Counted from the first letter of the stretch, positions 10,681-23,732 are shown. The stretch is 64,000 bases of DNA from Mariannaea sp. PMI_226 (GCA_024336345.1 JANFOG010000002.1:3472001-3536000); one strand, 5' to 3'. Translations and numbers: made by a program. The notes: a model not told the origin generated them from the sequence alone.

Positions 10681-13000
10681 CAGCTAGTGGCACTATCATG
10701 CAGCTTGGGATCGGTTATTGAAAGCTTGCTATGCAGCGCCATAACCGATTGACCCCATACGAGGTCGCCTGACCAATAATTGGCCGAGCCCATCTGTTTG
10801 GGAGACAGAGCCTCTGATGCACCAAGATTTCTATCGAACTCAGACATCTTTTTTTTCTTGCTGGATTGGTGAAATGTACCTGGTGGCGCGTATCCGACTT
10901 ACCTTACCTACCTCAGGTACCTGCCCCAACTACCTGCCTACATACATAGTACCTTACCTTGCCCTGGCTCCAGGTTCTTTTGTGGAAACGCGTAATAGTT
11001 CAAATGCTCCGTCCACACCATGTTGTGCCTCAAGCCGTGATTCGCTCCGTACTCGGGGCTCTTATTGTAAGCATTGACTCAATTATCCTTCGATTCTCTT
11101 TCAATTTATATTCGTATTTGGAATCCACAACCTGATTTGCCTCTGGAGATGCAGTAAACTTTAGTATCCTACGCTAGTCCTCAGCTGTATGGATAGAATC
11201 GTGCTCAGGTTTTGAGCTGACCAAGGAACAGAGCGAGCACGAAACTATGTTAATTACCTAGCTCGATATGGAGGACAATACATAAAACTGCATGGACAGG
11301 CACATGATTATGATACGGATATTGATACGGCGCTTTGCACAAAAGGGGTCGGCAGGGGGGCGATGAGAAGTAACTATCTGTGATGTACCTTCGGGCTCTG
11401 TGTGTGAAAGGTCCCACAAGCAATAAAAATGATAGAGTGAGATCTAATAAGACTGGGCAAATTTGCATCGGATACATACAAATGTTGAATCTTTCACACT
11501 GCAAACCCTGATTCGAGCAAGGATGAACGTGATTTTATGTCGAATATGGGAAGGAATCTTGCTATTGAGGCCGTTTGTTGCTCATGGCTACCTGCACGTC
11601 AGGTAGTCCAAAGTACATGTCAGGACAGTGTGCTTCCCGCCGCACTTGGCGTTGACCTAGGGGGTTCAGGGGTGTTTAGTGCGCCTTTGGAGGCATCCAT
11701 CTCCGTATTCCTTACCTACAGAGAGGTAGTCTAATTCATTCCACGTTTGTTACTGTGTGCTAAAGCCACCTCTGTCATCGCGTCCATGCTTTTCTATATT
11801 TGTGTGCTTCCAGTGGAAGAGCTGGAGCGACGAGGTCGCGGAGTGAGGGAGTTGTGTTTTGGTATTGATGCTATTCATCCTGGAAGTGAGGACTAGCCTA
11901 TGACTTACTCTGTGCTTTGCTCATATGTACTAAAGTGTGTACCCGTATATTTATTTTAATTTTTAATTGTTTTTGTTGTTGTCTCTTTGTTGTTGTTGTT
12001 GTCTCTCTTCCACATGCTCGTTGCTCTCCACTAATGCGTGCGTCTGTGCCCAATATGCAGTGTTGCCGTGCAGCCGCCGCCCTCACTGGTTATGGGGGGA
12101 GGATACAGGGCGCATAAGCCACCGACGGAAAGTGTATTTTTATCCTTTGTAGTACAGATCCAACCGCGCTATTATACAGTTCAGCCAGCGCGTGCGTCTG
12201 GGGTACAGCCTCATCAGGAGCATCTTCGTCCTAATCCAACCTACCTAGGTATGGTAAGGTAACGTAGGGCCCAGAAAGTAATATATCAGTAGCGGCGCAG
12301 CTTGGACTTGGCAGCGACAGTAGTTTACCGGCGGACAGTTACTCTGCGCGGTCAGCAGAAATACGAGATGAGCAGTGCCTGCGTTTGTCCCTCTCTCTCT
12401 CTGTATGTAATAAGATAATATCAACACAGACGACACCTTATTAGCCCATTTCATTAATTACCTTTCTCCGGACACACTGGTACGCTCCACAACAAGTACC
12501 CCATGCTCCATGCAACCTACCTTGCCTTGACTGCTGTACCTATGGGGTAGCTAACTGCCATAGTAACCCCTTGTTGACCCTGGGACCATGGACATGGACA
12601 TGGACAATCCACATCCATATCCACACCCACCCCTTCTGGACCGGTCTCCACTCGTTCCACATCAAATCCAGTCTTCTGTTCTGCACTGTCTGATACCAAA
12701 CCTGTTGCACATGTACGGTGGCTCGTCATACGCTAGACCAAAGGTAATTAATTCCCATGCTTGGCCTGGGTCTTCTTTTTCTCTTGGGGGAGAGGGGGGA
12801 GAAAAAGGGTACTATGTAGAAGGGTCTCTCCAAAACACGTCCCTACGCCGTCCTCCGTGCTCCGTCCACTGTCCCCATCTTTAAGGGTACCTCCAGACAA
12901 CGTAGCAGACAAGTCGCCTATCAAGTCCAGGTAGGCAGGTACTCCGTCCAGCACACGGGACGACCATGGGGCTTAATTCACCTTAAACCTTGGCCCGACA
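10681..13000. other. gene-poor region with simple repeats
   Basis: No supported gene. The stretch includes CCTTACCTACCTCAGGTACC-like motifs around 10900-10965, a TTG-rich simple repeat at 11973-12001, a TACCTAGGTATGGTAAGG motif at 12243-12260 and three tandem ATGGAC units at 12588-12605. ORFs of 60-98 codons overlap in several frames and none has a recognisable feature. A non-coding RNA cannot be excluded. Confidence 0.45.
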
Positions 13001-13873
13001 TCCTTCGTCCCTTAACTCTCTCGCGCCCTCGCTTCCCTTTTGACCTCGCTCCTACATTACTATTATATTATCACGGTACGCAAGTCATCTCACTTCGTAC
13101 CTGCCTCAATACAAACCGCAAACGCTCGTTTTGTCACTCTTTCTCCCATTTTTTTTTTCCTTTTTGGTTTCCAGTCCATTCTCCTCCCCAGCCTCTCTTC
13201 CTCTTCATCTCTTCATTCGATCAGTCGTCGCATCACCTCCGCCGACACAAACCGTCGTATCATCTGCGACTCGCTATTCAACAATAACCTCCAACATCCT
13301 CCTCGCCAATACTTTGTCACCCCACGAGGCTGAGTTCCGCCAACAGTAGTGCACTGTTCCCGACCCGATTCAGACAACATTCGCTTCCTAATTCGCCCCA
13401 TTGCCTGCTTCCTTGCGCCTGCCCTGCGCAATACAACCCACGCAATCGTCTTTACATTCAACAATCTCGCTGAAGTGTCGACTCTACCACGCCCAGGTTT
13501 GCGCCTTCCATTCGCGACTCTTAAGGAATCCTCATCCACGCATTACCGCCTACCTGTTCACTATTTCGATCTCTCGTTGGTACTGTCTTTTGATGACCAG
13601 TTAGCCAACTTGGTATTCAGATTCGCAAACAGATACGAGACTGCCCTCGCACATAGATATTGCCTTTCGCCCCATCTCTTCGTGTGTGGTGACGAGATTG
13701 GGTAGATACCTAGGCAACCTATAAGCACCCCATTCGACTGAGCCAACCACTCTTGCCATTAACCTTTCCAACTGATATCATTTATTTTTCTACTCGGTGC
13801 CAGATCAGAAGGGCTTTTTCCTGAATGGAAATAGGCTAGCACAATCAGGAGTGCATTATCGTCGTCCATTATC
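13001..13873 (+). promoter_or_regulatory. long pyrimidine-rich leader/promoter of the Sel1-repeat gene
   Basis: From about 13005 the + strand is strongly C/T-rich, as in fungal core promoters and 5' leaders. If transcribed from there, the leader contains several upstream ATGs, including ORFs at 13040-13333 (97 codons), 13131-13349 and 13349-13705 (118 codons). Introns in the leader are possible but I could not fix them. A GATACCTAGGCAACC motif lies at 13705-13719. Confidence 0.4.
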
Positions 13874-16159
13874 ATGGCGCAACGGCCCCCCTATTTGGAC
13901 CTGCGGTCCGACTCTCACTTCACGAACCTCTCCGGAACCAAACCCTTACGGTCACCTCGTCTTCATGTCGCTGGCGAAGCGCCGCCAGAGCTCTCCCCTC
14001 TGGATGCATTTGCCATGCAAAGCCGAATTCTTGCCAGACAATTGCAGGACAGCGTCAAAGAGGGGAACAGACTGAGTCGACTCCCTCCGTTGACTGTAGA
14101 AAGCCCTTTGATCGTCCAAGGTCGCTCTGAATACTTCCGCTCAATGTCGCAGGACTCTGATTCTGAGAACGGTGACTCTCCTGGCCGTGTAGCTCCCGGG
14201 TTAGGCCTGAGAACAGAAGTGGAAGATGCCTTTTCCGATGAAGCTGACCGTCCAGTGTCTATGCATCCCAGAATGAGTCGAGTACCACCAACTCCAGACG
14301 AGGCTGAACCTCTCCCTATGATCCCATTCCGTGATCCGGCTCGAGGACGTAGACTATCAAAGGTCGAGGAGCCCGAACTAGAAACCGAATCTACATCATT
14401 CTTCGGCGCTCGAAGGGAACGATCGCCTTCACCCATGCAGAGTGATGACAGACACACTGAGGTGTCACCTGTCCGAAAAGACGAGCCCCCGTTTCTACAC
14501 TCCGAAAAGCTCAGTGGCTCTCCTGGAAAACACAAACAGAATTCCTTTGACGAATTAGGATTGGCTCCCCCTCGTACTCTGTTTCCCAGGAGATCATCAA
14601 GCATCAATTCTTCACCTCTTGTGCCGACGGAAGAGGAGGGGCCTGGCATGACTGGCTCATTCCATTCTCTACCAACTCGAAAGTTGTCTTCAGGAAGTGC
14701 TGCTTTCGCCAGTGCTGTGACGTCACCCGCGATTGGCTCTTTTCGATCTGTAAGGTCGCCATCCGTTGGGTCAGATTCTTCCGCTGCTCTACCACGACCG
14801 TCCTTCAATTTCTCTCGACCTATGAGCAGGTCGGGAACTCCAATCTTCGATTCACCTTCGAGGCAGGCTTCATCCGATAGTCAGCCATCCTTTGTTTTGG
14901 CTGATGATACCGCGCATACACCTGTCAGTATGCATAGCGAGGCGTTCCTCGATCAACAGGCCGACGAAAAAGGCGTTCCTTCTTACATTTACTCTAAATT
15001 CTCTTTGCCAAGGGGTAAGACAATTCAGCGTGCGGAATCCACCGAACCAGCGGTGCATGCCGCGTACCGTTGGGAGGAGCCGATGATTCCACCTAGTAAC
15101 GTGCAGCGGATTGCCACAGACATCCCACCATCGCCTCCCACTTTGCCATCTAGCCCCTCGACGAATACCGTTCCAGATGAATCTCTCACTTACAGTCCGC
15201 TCCCGAGGCCTTCAACTGAGTTGAGGAAAGTGAACTCTGAGAATTCGCCCCTCGGTCCACCTAGGAAATTGAGTGCTAGCGTAGATGTTAGCCGTTCATC
15301 TGAAGAGACCCCCAGAGGTCGTGGACGTGCCCCAATGCCTGCGACAGCGACTGAGTCTGAAACTCCACGCCCGCCTCCCACCGCGCGATCGGTCGCACCA
15401 ACGGCCTCTGAGATGTCAGCTGAGGACCATCTAGCGAAAGGAATAGAGTGTCACGAAAACGGCTCGCTCAAGGAGTCCACGTATCACTTGCGCTATGCTG
15501 CTCGTCTCAACAATCCTACTGCAATGCTCCTCTATGCCCTTGCCTGCCGCCATGGTTGGGGCATGCGAGCTAATCAAAAGGAGGGGGTAGAATGGCTCAG
15601 AAAGGCTGCCGAGTACGCAAGTGTCGAGATTGCGGACGACGAAGATCACGTAAAGGAAGGAAAGCATGTCGATGTTATCGAAAGAAGAACTCGTAAGGCT
15701 CAGTTCGCCCTTAGTATCTACGAGCTTGGCGTTAGCCATATGAATGGATGGGGAATTGAACAAGACAAGTCTTTGGCACTCCGGTGCTTTGAGATTGCTG
15801 GCAGTAAGTCCCCCCACCACATCATCCCTGGACGTGTTTAGCATTGACAAGTCGATAGATTGGGGCGATGTAGACGCTCTTGCAGAAGCTGGATTCTGTT
15901 ATGCCCAAGGCATAGGATGCAAGAAGAACCTCAAGAAAAGTGCCAAATTTTACCGTATAGCTGAAGAAAAAGGGATGAGCATGGTTGGCAATAGCTGGTG
16001 AGTAATAGTTGAGTAGAACCATCATCCAAGAGTTTGACTGACTGGTGTTCCAGGATACACAAGGCAAAATACAATGATGACGAGACAGATTCATCTAAGA
16101 AGGACAAGAAGAAGGCCCGCAGCAAATCCCGAACTAGAACCATGTTTGGTTTGAAATAA
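13874..16159 (+). CDS. Sel1-repeat protein, Nif1/Dsf2-like
   Basis: Predicted 724-residue protein. Exons are 13874-15803, 15859-15997 and 16054-16159, and all joins close in phase (IAGN-WGDVD, NSW-IHKAKY). The first 510 residues are Ser/Pro-rich and look disordered, with many SP/TP sites; near the N-terminus is a conserved-looking block (SPLDAFAMQSRILARQLQ). Residues about 515-690 hold Sel1-type TPR-like repeats (AMLLYALACRHGWGMRANQKEGVEWLRKAA; QFALSIYELGVSHMNGWGIEQD; AEAGFCYAQGIGCKKN), quoted in pieces. A basic tail ends MFGLK. The architecture fits fungal proteins related to fission-yeast Nif1, a partner and inhibitor of the Nim1/Cdr1 mitotic kinase, and budding-yeast Dsf2. That assignment is from memory of the family. 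Chitin-synthase activator Chs4/Skt5 also has Sel1 repeats but differs in layout. Confidence 0.85.
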
Positions 16160-16831
16160 CCGACTGGCCAAAGTCACTGACTTTACCGCACTTATACTAA
16201 TGATCATGATCTCTAACATACCCATCTAATTGGAGTTTTGGGCGGCTACATAACGTCAAATTTATCATCTGCTTCTGGCCTAGGCTCGACCAGTGTCATC
16301 TATACCGCCTGACGCCAAACTTTCCCTACTACGCGCGATGTGCCTTATGGGGAAGAAGGAAAACAAGTGGCTGATTGGACTGGGACTTTCCCGGGAGCTT
16401 TTTTTGTGAGGAAACATAGCGTTGGTTTGTCTTGGGACGAGAGGCTGCATTTTTTGAGTTCGAGTCAAGGGTGTCCTTGATTTGTTGGCAGCGCGCTGGC
16501 ATTCTTTGTTTATCGTTGCAGTTTTTTCTCTTGAACATATAAGCGTTTCTCTTTTTTTTTTTTCCTTTTGTTTTTCGGGGGACATATAAAGGAGGCTGGG
16601 CCAAGGAAGGGGAAGAAGAATCTCAATATCTGTTGATGCGGATAAGACTTGATAGTTTCCCAGATGTATCAATGCCACGGTCGAATCTACAATCACAATC
16701 TCGACGATCCAAAATGAGAGGACCAATTCAAATTTCTAGGTCTACTACCAGCCTGCCTGAATGTGTGAATTGTTTGTTATTACAAAGCTGTGATTTACCC
16801 CGTCTATTCGCCCAAGCGGATCCAGCCCTCT
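16160..16831. other. convergent 3' intergenic region
   Basis: This stretch lies between the Sel1-repeat gene (+) and PUP1 (-). It contains a T-run at 16550-16562 and is presumably 3' UTR for both. The ORF at 16280-16726 on the minus strand is low-complexity Lys-rich and not supported. Confidence 0.5.
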
Positions 16832-17791
16832 TTAGGTGTCAACATCCATACGCTCCTCACCTACAGGTACCTCCTCCACCGTAACGTAGCGACCGATTTC
16901 GTCCTTTCTGATGATTTTCTCATTCAACACAGCCGTAGTGCCCTTGGGGAAGATGTAGCTTCTCAGCTTGGGAGTCTTCTCGTTAGGCGTGATGTAGTTT
17001 CGCTTCAGTGTCGTCTTGTCCTTGGTGATGACAGCCACATCCACATTGGAACCGGATCCCAGATCGTTGAAGACACCAGCCAGGATGGCATCGCTAGCCA
17101 GCTTGATGGCGTCATCTTCGGTGAGCTGGGGTTTCCACTGGGTTTCAAATACACTCATGGCTGCCAAGCTACCACTACCCATGGTAACGTAGGGCAGCTT
17201 GTCGGTGCTGCCGTGGGCGTGAACGGTAAAGAGATGAGTTCCGGTGGGATCGCAGCCAGCGACGACAAGGTAGGCGCCGATGTGGCCCTGGTACCGGAAC
17301 AGGTGTTGCTTGAGGAGGGTCATGCAAGTGACGACGCGGGGTTTGCGGCCAGTAGAGAGGGAGTGCAGCTCGAGCTGGGAGGAGATGAGGGCAGTGGTGA
17401 ACTCGGTATCAGCAGCAGTACCAGCACCTGCACACCAGATCTGAGGGGCGATGTAATGAAGCTTCTCGCAGTTCTTATCGGCAACGATTGGGCCAGAGGT
17501 GGCTCGGGTGTCGGCGGCGATCTATTGATGGACCTGATCAGTATGATGGTAACAAGCAGCTATGATGAGACAAGCGGGAAGCAGAGATGGCAGCGACGTT
17601 CACAGGAGTATCGGCCGTTGGCTTCCTAGGATTCAATCGGCATGGCCAAAAGAGGAACAACATACCACGACACCACCATCAAAAATGCATCCCACGATAG
17701 TTGTACCAGTGCTGGTGGCCTTGGGAAGTGGCACACCGCGGGCGTGGAGGGCCGCATTACGGTTGTAGTTGGAGAAGTCGAAGCCGGGCAT
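16832..17791 (-). CDS. PUP1: 20S proteasome subunit beta-2 (Pup1, trypsin-like site)
   Basis: Predicted 271-residue proteolytic beta subunit of the 20S proteasome. Exons on the minus strand are 17791-17666 and 17521-16832, phase 0. A 29-residue propeptide ends with Gly before Thr30; the mature N-terminus [11 protein letters not shown] provides the catalytic Thr1. The conserved AADTRAT with mature Asp17 and the [12 protein letters not shown] stretch with Lys33 follow the splice junction. [12 protein letters not shown] and the long C-terminal extension ([17 protein letters not shown]), which embraces beta-3 in known structures, are intact. The gene shares an 828-bp divergent upstream region with NUP159. 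Confidence 0.96.
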
Positions 17792-18619
17792 ACTGGGCGA
17801 CCTCGTATGTCTGGTCGTTTATATTTCAATTCTTTGCAGACCAGGGGTGTTTATTCAGAGAGGTGAATTGTGTATCGTGGAGAGATGGAAAGTACTTGGT
17901 GGGATATTGTCTGTGGTGTGCGTCGCTGCAAGTTGCTGTACGAATGAGGTTGACAAGGCAGAGCTGATGACGAGGCTAAAAGCTGCCTTCAGTGAGTCTG
18001 GTAGAGCTTCCCGCCAGAGACAAGCGCTGATTGGTCTGTGGGCCTTCTGTGGCAGGCTGCACACCAGCGTATCCTCCAGGTGCTTTCCAGTGGGTTTGGA
18101 GTGGCTCTTGGGTGGCTCTTGGGTGGCTCTGTCGGTGTGGCTCGAGCTTGGCCGCACGTGACGCCAAGCGTGCAAGGAAGGGACACCAGCCATGACGGTT
18201 ACGCTTTGAGACGATGAGACATGTAGCAAGCGCGATCTAAACGTATGATGTGAATTTAAAAATAAATAGAAAAAAACCTTGATTCCCCTTATTAGGATCA
18301 CAGCTGTCTACCTCAATATCAGCAGCTCTTATCGATTTCTGCGCATTCTATATGACATCACAGACTGTACTCCGTGACATCGTCCGCTCTCCTTCAGACG
18401 TTCTTTTTCTTTGAACGACTTGAAGACGCGTGAGCTAGCCAATCATAGTCCGTTGTTGCCCAAGGCTCCAAAGCACGTCCCCAGAATTATTTGTTCATAC
18501 CGCCAGCCGCGCGACAGAAGTAGCTTACCCCCCGGTCGAGAAATCCGCCCCGTCCCATGCAACGGGCAAATTTATGAACTTCGGGTCCTCTCTCCAAGGC
18601 CGGCTACTTCGCTACAGTC
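17792..18619. promoter_or_regulatory. divergent promoter region PUP1 / NUP159
   Basis: 828 bp between two head-to-head housekeeping genes. It includes a short tandem repeat with unit GTGGCTCTTGG, 2.7 copies at 18101-18130. No gene is supported; ORFs such as 17855-18301 (-) are unrecognised. I did not recognise a proteasome-associated control element by eye. Confidence 0.45.
18101..18130 (+). repeat. 11-nt tandem repeat, 2.7 copies
   Basis: Unit GTGGCTCTTGG repeated in the PUP1/NUP159 divergent region. It could be chance slippage or a small cis-element array. Confidence 0.7.
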
Positions 18620-21600
18620 ATGGCTTTCAGCTTTGGCAATTCTGGGAACGCCATGCTTGGGAGTGCGGCGGGAGAAGGAGGACTGAATACAGGACCTGAT
18701 TTGGAGACAATCCAAACTGAGGTAAGTGGTTGCCTTGGCGATGCACGAGTCTGCATGCTGCACTGAACCTTTTGATGATGATGATGCTGATGACGATGTT
18801 TTCTCTCACAACAACAGGCTCTCGGTTTTCTTTCCATCGCCGGCGACTCGAAGGTCCGTCTTACTTCGTCATGGGAACAAATTCCTTCATCGACATCATC
18901 ACTTCTTAGTATCGCATCTCAAAAAGGCCTTGTCGCCGCCGCCGGTCCTGACCAGGTCATCCTCGCATCCACCGAGTCGGTTCGCAAAGCTTTTGAAGCT
19001 CCTAAAGATGGCGAGTCCGACATTCGAGGGTTCGAGCCGCAGCTCAAGATACCTATGCCAATGCGCGTTTCTCACCTCTCCTTTACTGCCGACGAAAACT
19101 ATCTGATTCTGTCTGCTGAGTCGGGAGGTGGCCTGGCCGTCTACGAGGTGCAGAGTCTCCTTCAAAACGCCACCAATTCTGCCTTTGAGTTACCGACAAA
19201 CGGCGAGACCTTGCGAGCCTTGATACCTAATCCGACTCCTGAGAAGGCAGAACTCTGCGCTATCGTAACAAATAATGGAAACCTGTACATGGCCAACCTG
19301 AAGGAGAGGCGAATTAGCAATCCCCTGAAGAACCAAGTCAGCTGTGTCAGCTGGAGCTCCAAAGGCAAGCAACTGTGCGCAGGCTTGGCGAATGGAAGTA
19401 TCACCCAGATGACCCCTGAGGGAGAAACGAAGGCAGAGATTCCCAAACCACCCAATGTGGGCGATCACCACGGTAGGTTTTACTGCATCTCGACGTTGGT
19501 CAGTTGCTAACAGGTGTGAAAGTTTCAACATTGACGTGGTTGGAGAACAATCTTTGGCTATCTATTCATACTTCTAACAATGAGTCCCCCCCGACATCCA
19601 TATATCACATTATTACTCGGTCACAGCCTTCTTCATTCACTTTCCAGAAGCTCAGTGATCCTGTGGAGCCGTTTGATTTGGAGAAGATTCCCCATCATTC
19701 TATTCTCAGACTTCGAGATTTCCCTCCAGCAATCCAGGATCTTCTCATCGTGTCCTCCACCGCCTCAACTGAGATGGGTGTTTTAAGCCGATCTAAGACT
19801 GCTCTCGCTACTGACAAGCCCGCGGACACCATCACAAACGTTTTCACCACTACCGAGTTTTTGGATGATACGAAACGACCAACGCTACCAATGACTGATG
19901 CGATGGACGACTCTACCCCAATTGGCGTTGCCTTAGATCTTTCATCAAAGGACAAGGTCTATAAGCCTATTCCTTCGGATGTTGAGCTTGAAGAGTCGCC
20001 AGGCCCTCTCCCTGGTTTCTGGGTTCTCACCCACGAGGGTGTGCTTTGCTCCTGGTGGGTAGTTTACAACGACTCCATCAAGCAGGGTACTACATATCCG
20101 GGCATGGCCGTCGCTCAGGGTAGCTTGCCTCCCGCACCCGCTCAACCTGCCGCAGCAGTTTCTGCCTCCCCATTTGCCAGCTCTGGTACATCAACTTTTG
20201 GCTCAGCTGCTAATGCTGCCCCTACATTTGGTTCATCCTCCCAGCTTGGCCAGAAACCTTCGGCCTGGGGAAGCGGTGGTATGGCTTCCAACACTGGAGG
20301 CGCAACTTTCGGTTCAAGCACCTTCGGATCCGCCGCAGCCACCTCAGCTCCGGCCTTTGGCAAGCCCAGCGCTATTGGCTTCGGCCAATCGTCTCAGCTG
20401 GGTGCCAAATCATCGCCTTGGGGAGCCCCTGCTGGCGGAGCGGGATCTACTTCTACTTTTGGCCAGTCTGGATTCTCCAGCTTCGCCAATAACAACAAGA
20501 GCACATTTGGCAGTGCTGCACCACCGTCATCCTCATCAGCTGCCCCCTCTTCTAGTGGTGGCTTTGCTGGGTTCGCCAGCCAAGGTGGATTTGCATCTGT
20601 TGCTGCTACTACCAGCAATACCAGTGGTGGCAGCATTTTTGCCAGTCCGGGCAAGTCGTCGAGCGTTTTTGGATCTAATGCAGAAACTGCCTTCCCACCG
20701 AAGCAAGATAAACCCTCTGGCAGTGTCTTTGGATCATCCACTTTCAAATTGGAGAGCTCTTTCAAGCCTGATCCAGCAGCCAAGGAGGACCTTGCTAAAC
20801 CTACCACTCAACCTGGTTCTTCCATGTTTGGTAGTGCCTTTGGCTCAGCATTGACAAGCGCTTCTAACAAGCCAGAAGTCACTTCACCTGCTCCCACAAG
20901 TAAGGAGGAGAGTATGGACACGGCTGGCGCCGTCGAGGAAACCCCGCAGGCCAAGTCGAAGCCATCCTTGTTTGCAGCGCAGTCAAGCCCCGAGTCCACT
21001 ACCCCCACGACGACTCCTGCGCCGCCCAAGTTTGGACTCTCAACCACTCCGGCCCCTGCGTCATCAATCTTTGGCCAACCATCTAAGTTTGGTGCTTCAA
21101 GCAGCAGCCTCTTTGGTACCAAACAAGATACTCCCAAACAAGGAAGCATATTTGACAGTGCAAAGCCAGATAGCTCTAAGCCAGGCGGTCTTTTTAGCAA
21201 CAAACCTGACACCCCCAAGTCAGGTGGTGGTCTATTTGGATCACAGCAGAACACTCCCAAAGCTAGTACGGGCTTGTTTGGTTTGTCCTCCAAGCCGAAT
21301 CCTTTTGCTGGTGCATTTGGTCAGAAGTCAATTGTGCCTAAGCCTGTTGAAGATGAGAGTGAAGATTCACAATCTACGGAGGACGATGCGCCTCTTCCAC
21401 CTGATACTACCAGCAGAACCGCCTTTCCCATCGGTGAGTCGTCCTCGTCATCGGCTGCATCCAGCGCTCCTAGCCAGTCATTTGAGGCAACTCCAGCCTC
21501 TTATAAGACTGGTGGTCCTCTCTCCCTAGACACTCTACCTACTCCCAAGGCTCCACAGTTACTAACAGATGTGGATGCTACCCTGCCTCTTGACTTCTCT

Positions 21601-23343
21601 ATCTCGAGCAAACGCTCAGACACTTCGCTAGCGTCCAGCTTTGTTAACGTTTCTAAACCAGCTGAAAATTCAAAGGGTGTAGAAGACGCTCCTCTGCCGC
21701 CGGATTTTATCAAGTCGGCAAAGCCAGCTACTTCATCACCACCGGAGTCTGTCAAGACGGAGACGACAGATAACTTCGTCAAACCTCCGTTGCCCTCGAA
21801 AGAAGCCTCTAGTATTTCAGTTCCAGAGAACACAGATGACAGTGATCTCGGAGAAGATGACGCATCCGAGGGCAGTGGTATTGATGTCGCTAAAGACTTG
21901 AGCCCCAGCACCTCTGGCCTTACTCCTACACCGGGATTCACACCACAAAGTTCGTTTGGCGGTATTGCTGGGACAACTCCCCTTACTGCTCGGCCAGGAC
22001 AAGAAAGCTCCCGCCCACTGTTTGGCGAGCTCAGCCGCAATGCACCAGTTTTCCCGCGACCGACAGCCACGAGCCCTCGTTCTCCAAGCCCTGTGCGAGG
22101 TGCCATTCCTCAGAGAATCATACGAACCGAAGCAACGAGATCAGTTAGCGCTCCTGGCATGGCGTCGCAAATCTTGGGAAAGAAGTCCCAATTTGGTTCT
22201 TCTATCACTAGCCGTGAGCCTGTAGCCCCTGCTGTTGATCCTTTTATGGTTCAGCATCGAAAGATGAGGGCGCGACAGGAGGCAGCAGAGACTCGGCCAC
22301 TTGTTGATGAGGAAGACGAGGAGGTTCAGAGAATTCTTGTTTCGGAAATCGAAGGTACTCTGACGTTGGACGAATTCATTGCTCACTCGAATATTGCTCC
22401 TCCTGCCGAGGAGAGTATTCCAAGCCAGGTTGAGGCAGTTTACCGTGATATCAACTCCATGATCGATACCCTTGGACTCAATTCCCGAACACTCAAGGCA
22501 TTTATTAAGGGACACACCGAGAGCGCCGAAGAGGAAGGCCGCACCAAAGAGGATTTGGAATCTCCCGATGATTGGGTCTTGTGCGAGATCGACGAGCTTG
22601 GAGAGGTCCTAGACACCGAGCTGTATCCTCATCTTGAGGAAGGCCGAGTTCGCGACTTAGACGAAAAGCTGGATGTGTGTGCGGATTTGACCCGAGAAAT
22701 GCACCGTCTCCGTGCTAAGCAGGAGGATCTCAAAAAGATTGTCATGGCGAGGATGGACCCAGAGCAAGCTGAGGTCACTCGGTCCCTCCCTCTGAGTGCG
22801 GAGCAGGCGACACAGCAGAATGAGCTCAGACGAGAATTTGCGAACTTTTCGAAGCTCGTGGCTGAGGTTGAGGAAGCACTCACGCTCTTGAAGACCAGAA
22901 TTGCAACCGCATCGAGCGCTTCGGGCAAGGGCAAGACAAATGTACCCACTGTGGAAGCCGTGATTCGCACAATAACGAAGATGACTTCGATGGTAGAGAA
23001 GCGAAGCGGAGACATTGATGTTCTAGAGAACCAGCTGCGAAAGGTTCAGCTAGGGACCACAAGCCGGGATGCGTCACCTTTCACGCCCAAGGGGAAGAGG
23101 AGCGTGATGTTCTCACCCGACTCGACGCCGAGCCGGACCCTGCGTCACAGTTTGACGGGTAGTATATCTCTCGGAGCGTCAGTTAGGGCTACTCCGCCAA
23201 GAAAGAAGCTGAGCGGCTTCAACCGAGAAGAGAAGAAGGATTTGATGGATAAACGGGCTCGTCGACAGGCACTTCTTGATAAGCTGAAGGGGCAAGTTGA
23301 AACTACTGGCGTCAAGGTGTGGAACATGGAGGATATTGAATAA
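18620..23343 (+). CDS. NUP159: FG nucleoporin Nup159/Nup214 homologue
   Basis: Predicted 1528-residue cytoplasmic-face nucleoporin that docks the DEAD-box helicase Dbp5 during mRNA export. Exons are 18620-18721, 18818-19472 and 19514-23343; joins QTE-ALGFLS and HHG-VKVSTLTW close in phase. Residues about 30-430 match the N-terminal beta-propeller (FLSIAGDSKVRL, HLSFTADENYLIL, CVSWSSKGKQLCAGL). Residues about 465-855 are an FG region dense in STFGS, SVFGS, SLFG and GLFG units. Acidic linkers follow with repeated LPPD motifs (near residues 876 and 976; LPLD near 941). The C-terminal 310 residues are helical/coiled-coil and should bind Nup82 and Nsp1. The length is close to yeast Nup159 (about 1460). 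The second intron is short (41 nt). Confidence 0.93.
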
Positions 23344-23732
23344 CAGGTTGTACAACGGACCAAGAATGGATTAAGGGGATGAACAAAGATATGGAGAACT
23401 TTTAGTGTAGCTTAGAGATAAATGTTAATAGTGTATCGATTATTGGAAACAAGGGATCTTCCAAACAATTTCAGAGATCGGCCAACGACGAGAAGATGAG
23501 CTTGTTCGAGTGATTGTGACATGTGCATTACGTTGTTATTTATATGGTGGCTTGTAAGAAGAGTATTATAAACTAAAGAACAAGGAAATACGGCAAAAAT
23601 TGACACCCACATCCAACTCCCAAGACCGTATTGTTACATCACATTCATCATTAGATAGCCAATGCCATGGCCAATTCACTTTTTCCCCATTCAATTATTG
23701 TGTCTTTTCAAATGGTTCGTTCTGGGTTTGCT
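23344..23732. other. convergent 3' intergenic region
   Basis: AT-rich 3' flanks of NUP159 (+) and the small gene ending at 23733 (-). No gene is supported. Confidence 0.5.

Noticed and set aside
13963..14808. 281-codon minus-strand ORF opposite the Sel1-repeat gene
   Set aside because: A shadow of the Ser/Pro-rich coding strand; composition mirrors codon bias and no family features were seen.
16790..17629. 279-codon + strand ORF opposite PUP1
   Set aside because: It is antisense to the well-conserved proteasome gene and spans its intron; no domain is visible in this frame.
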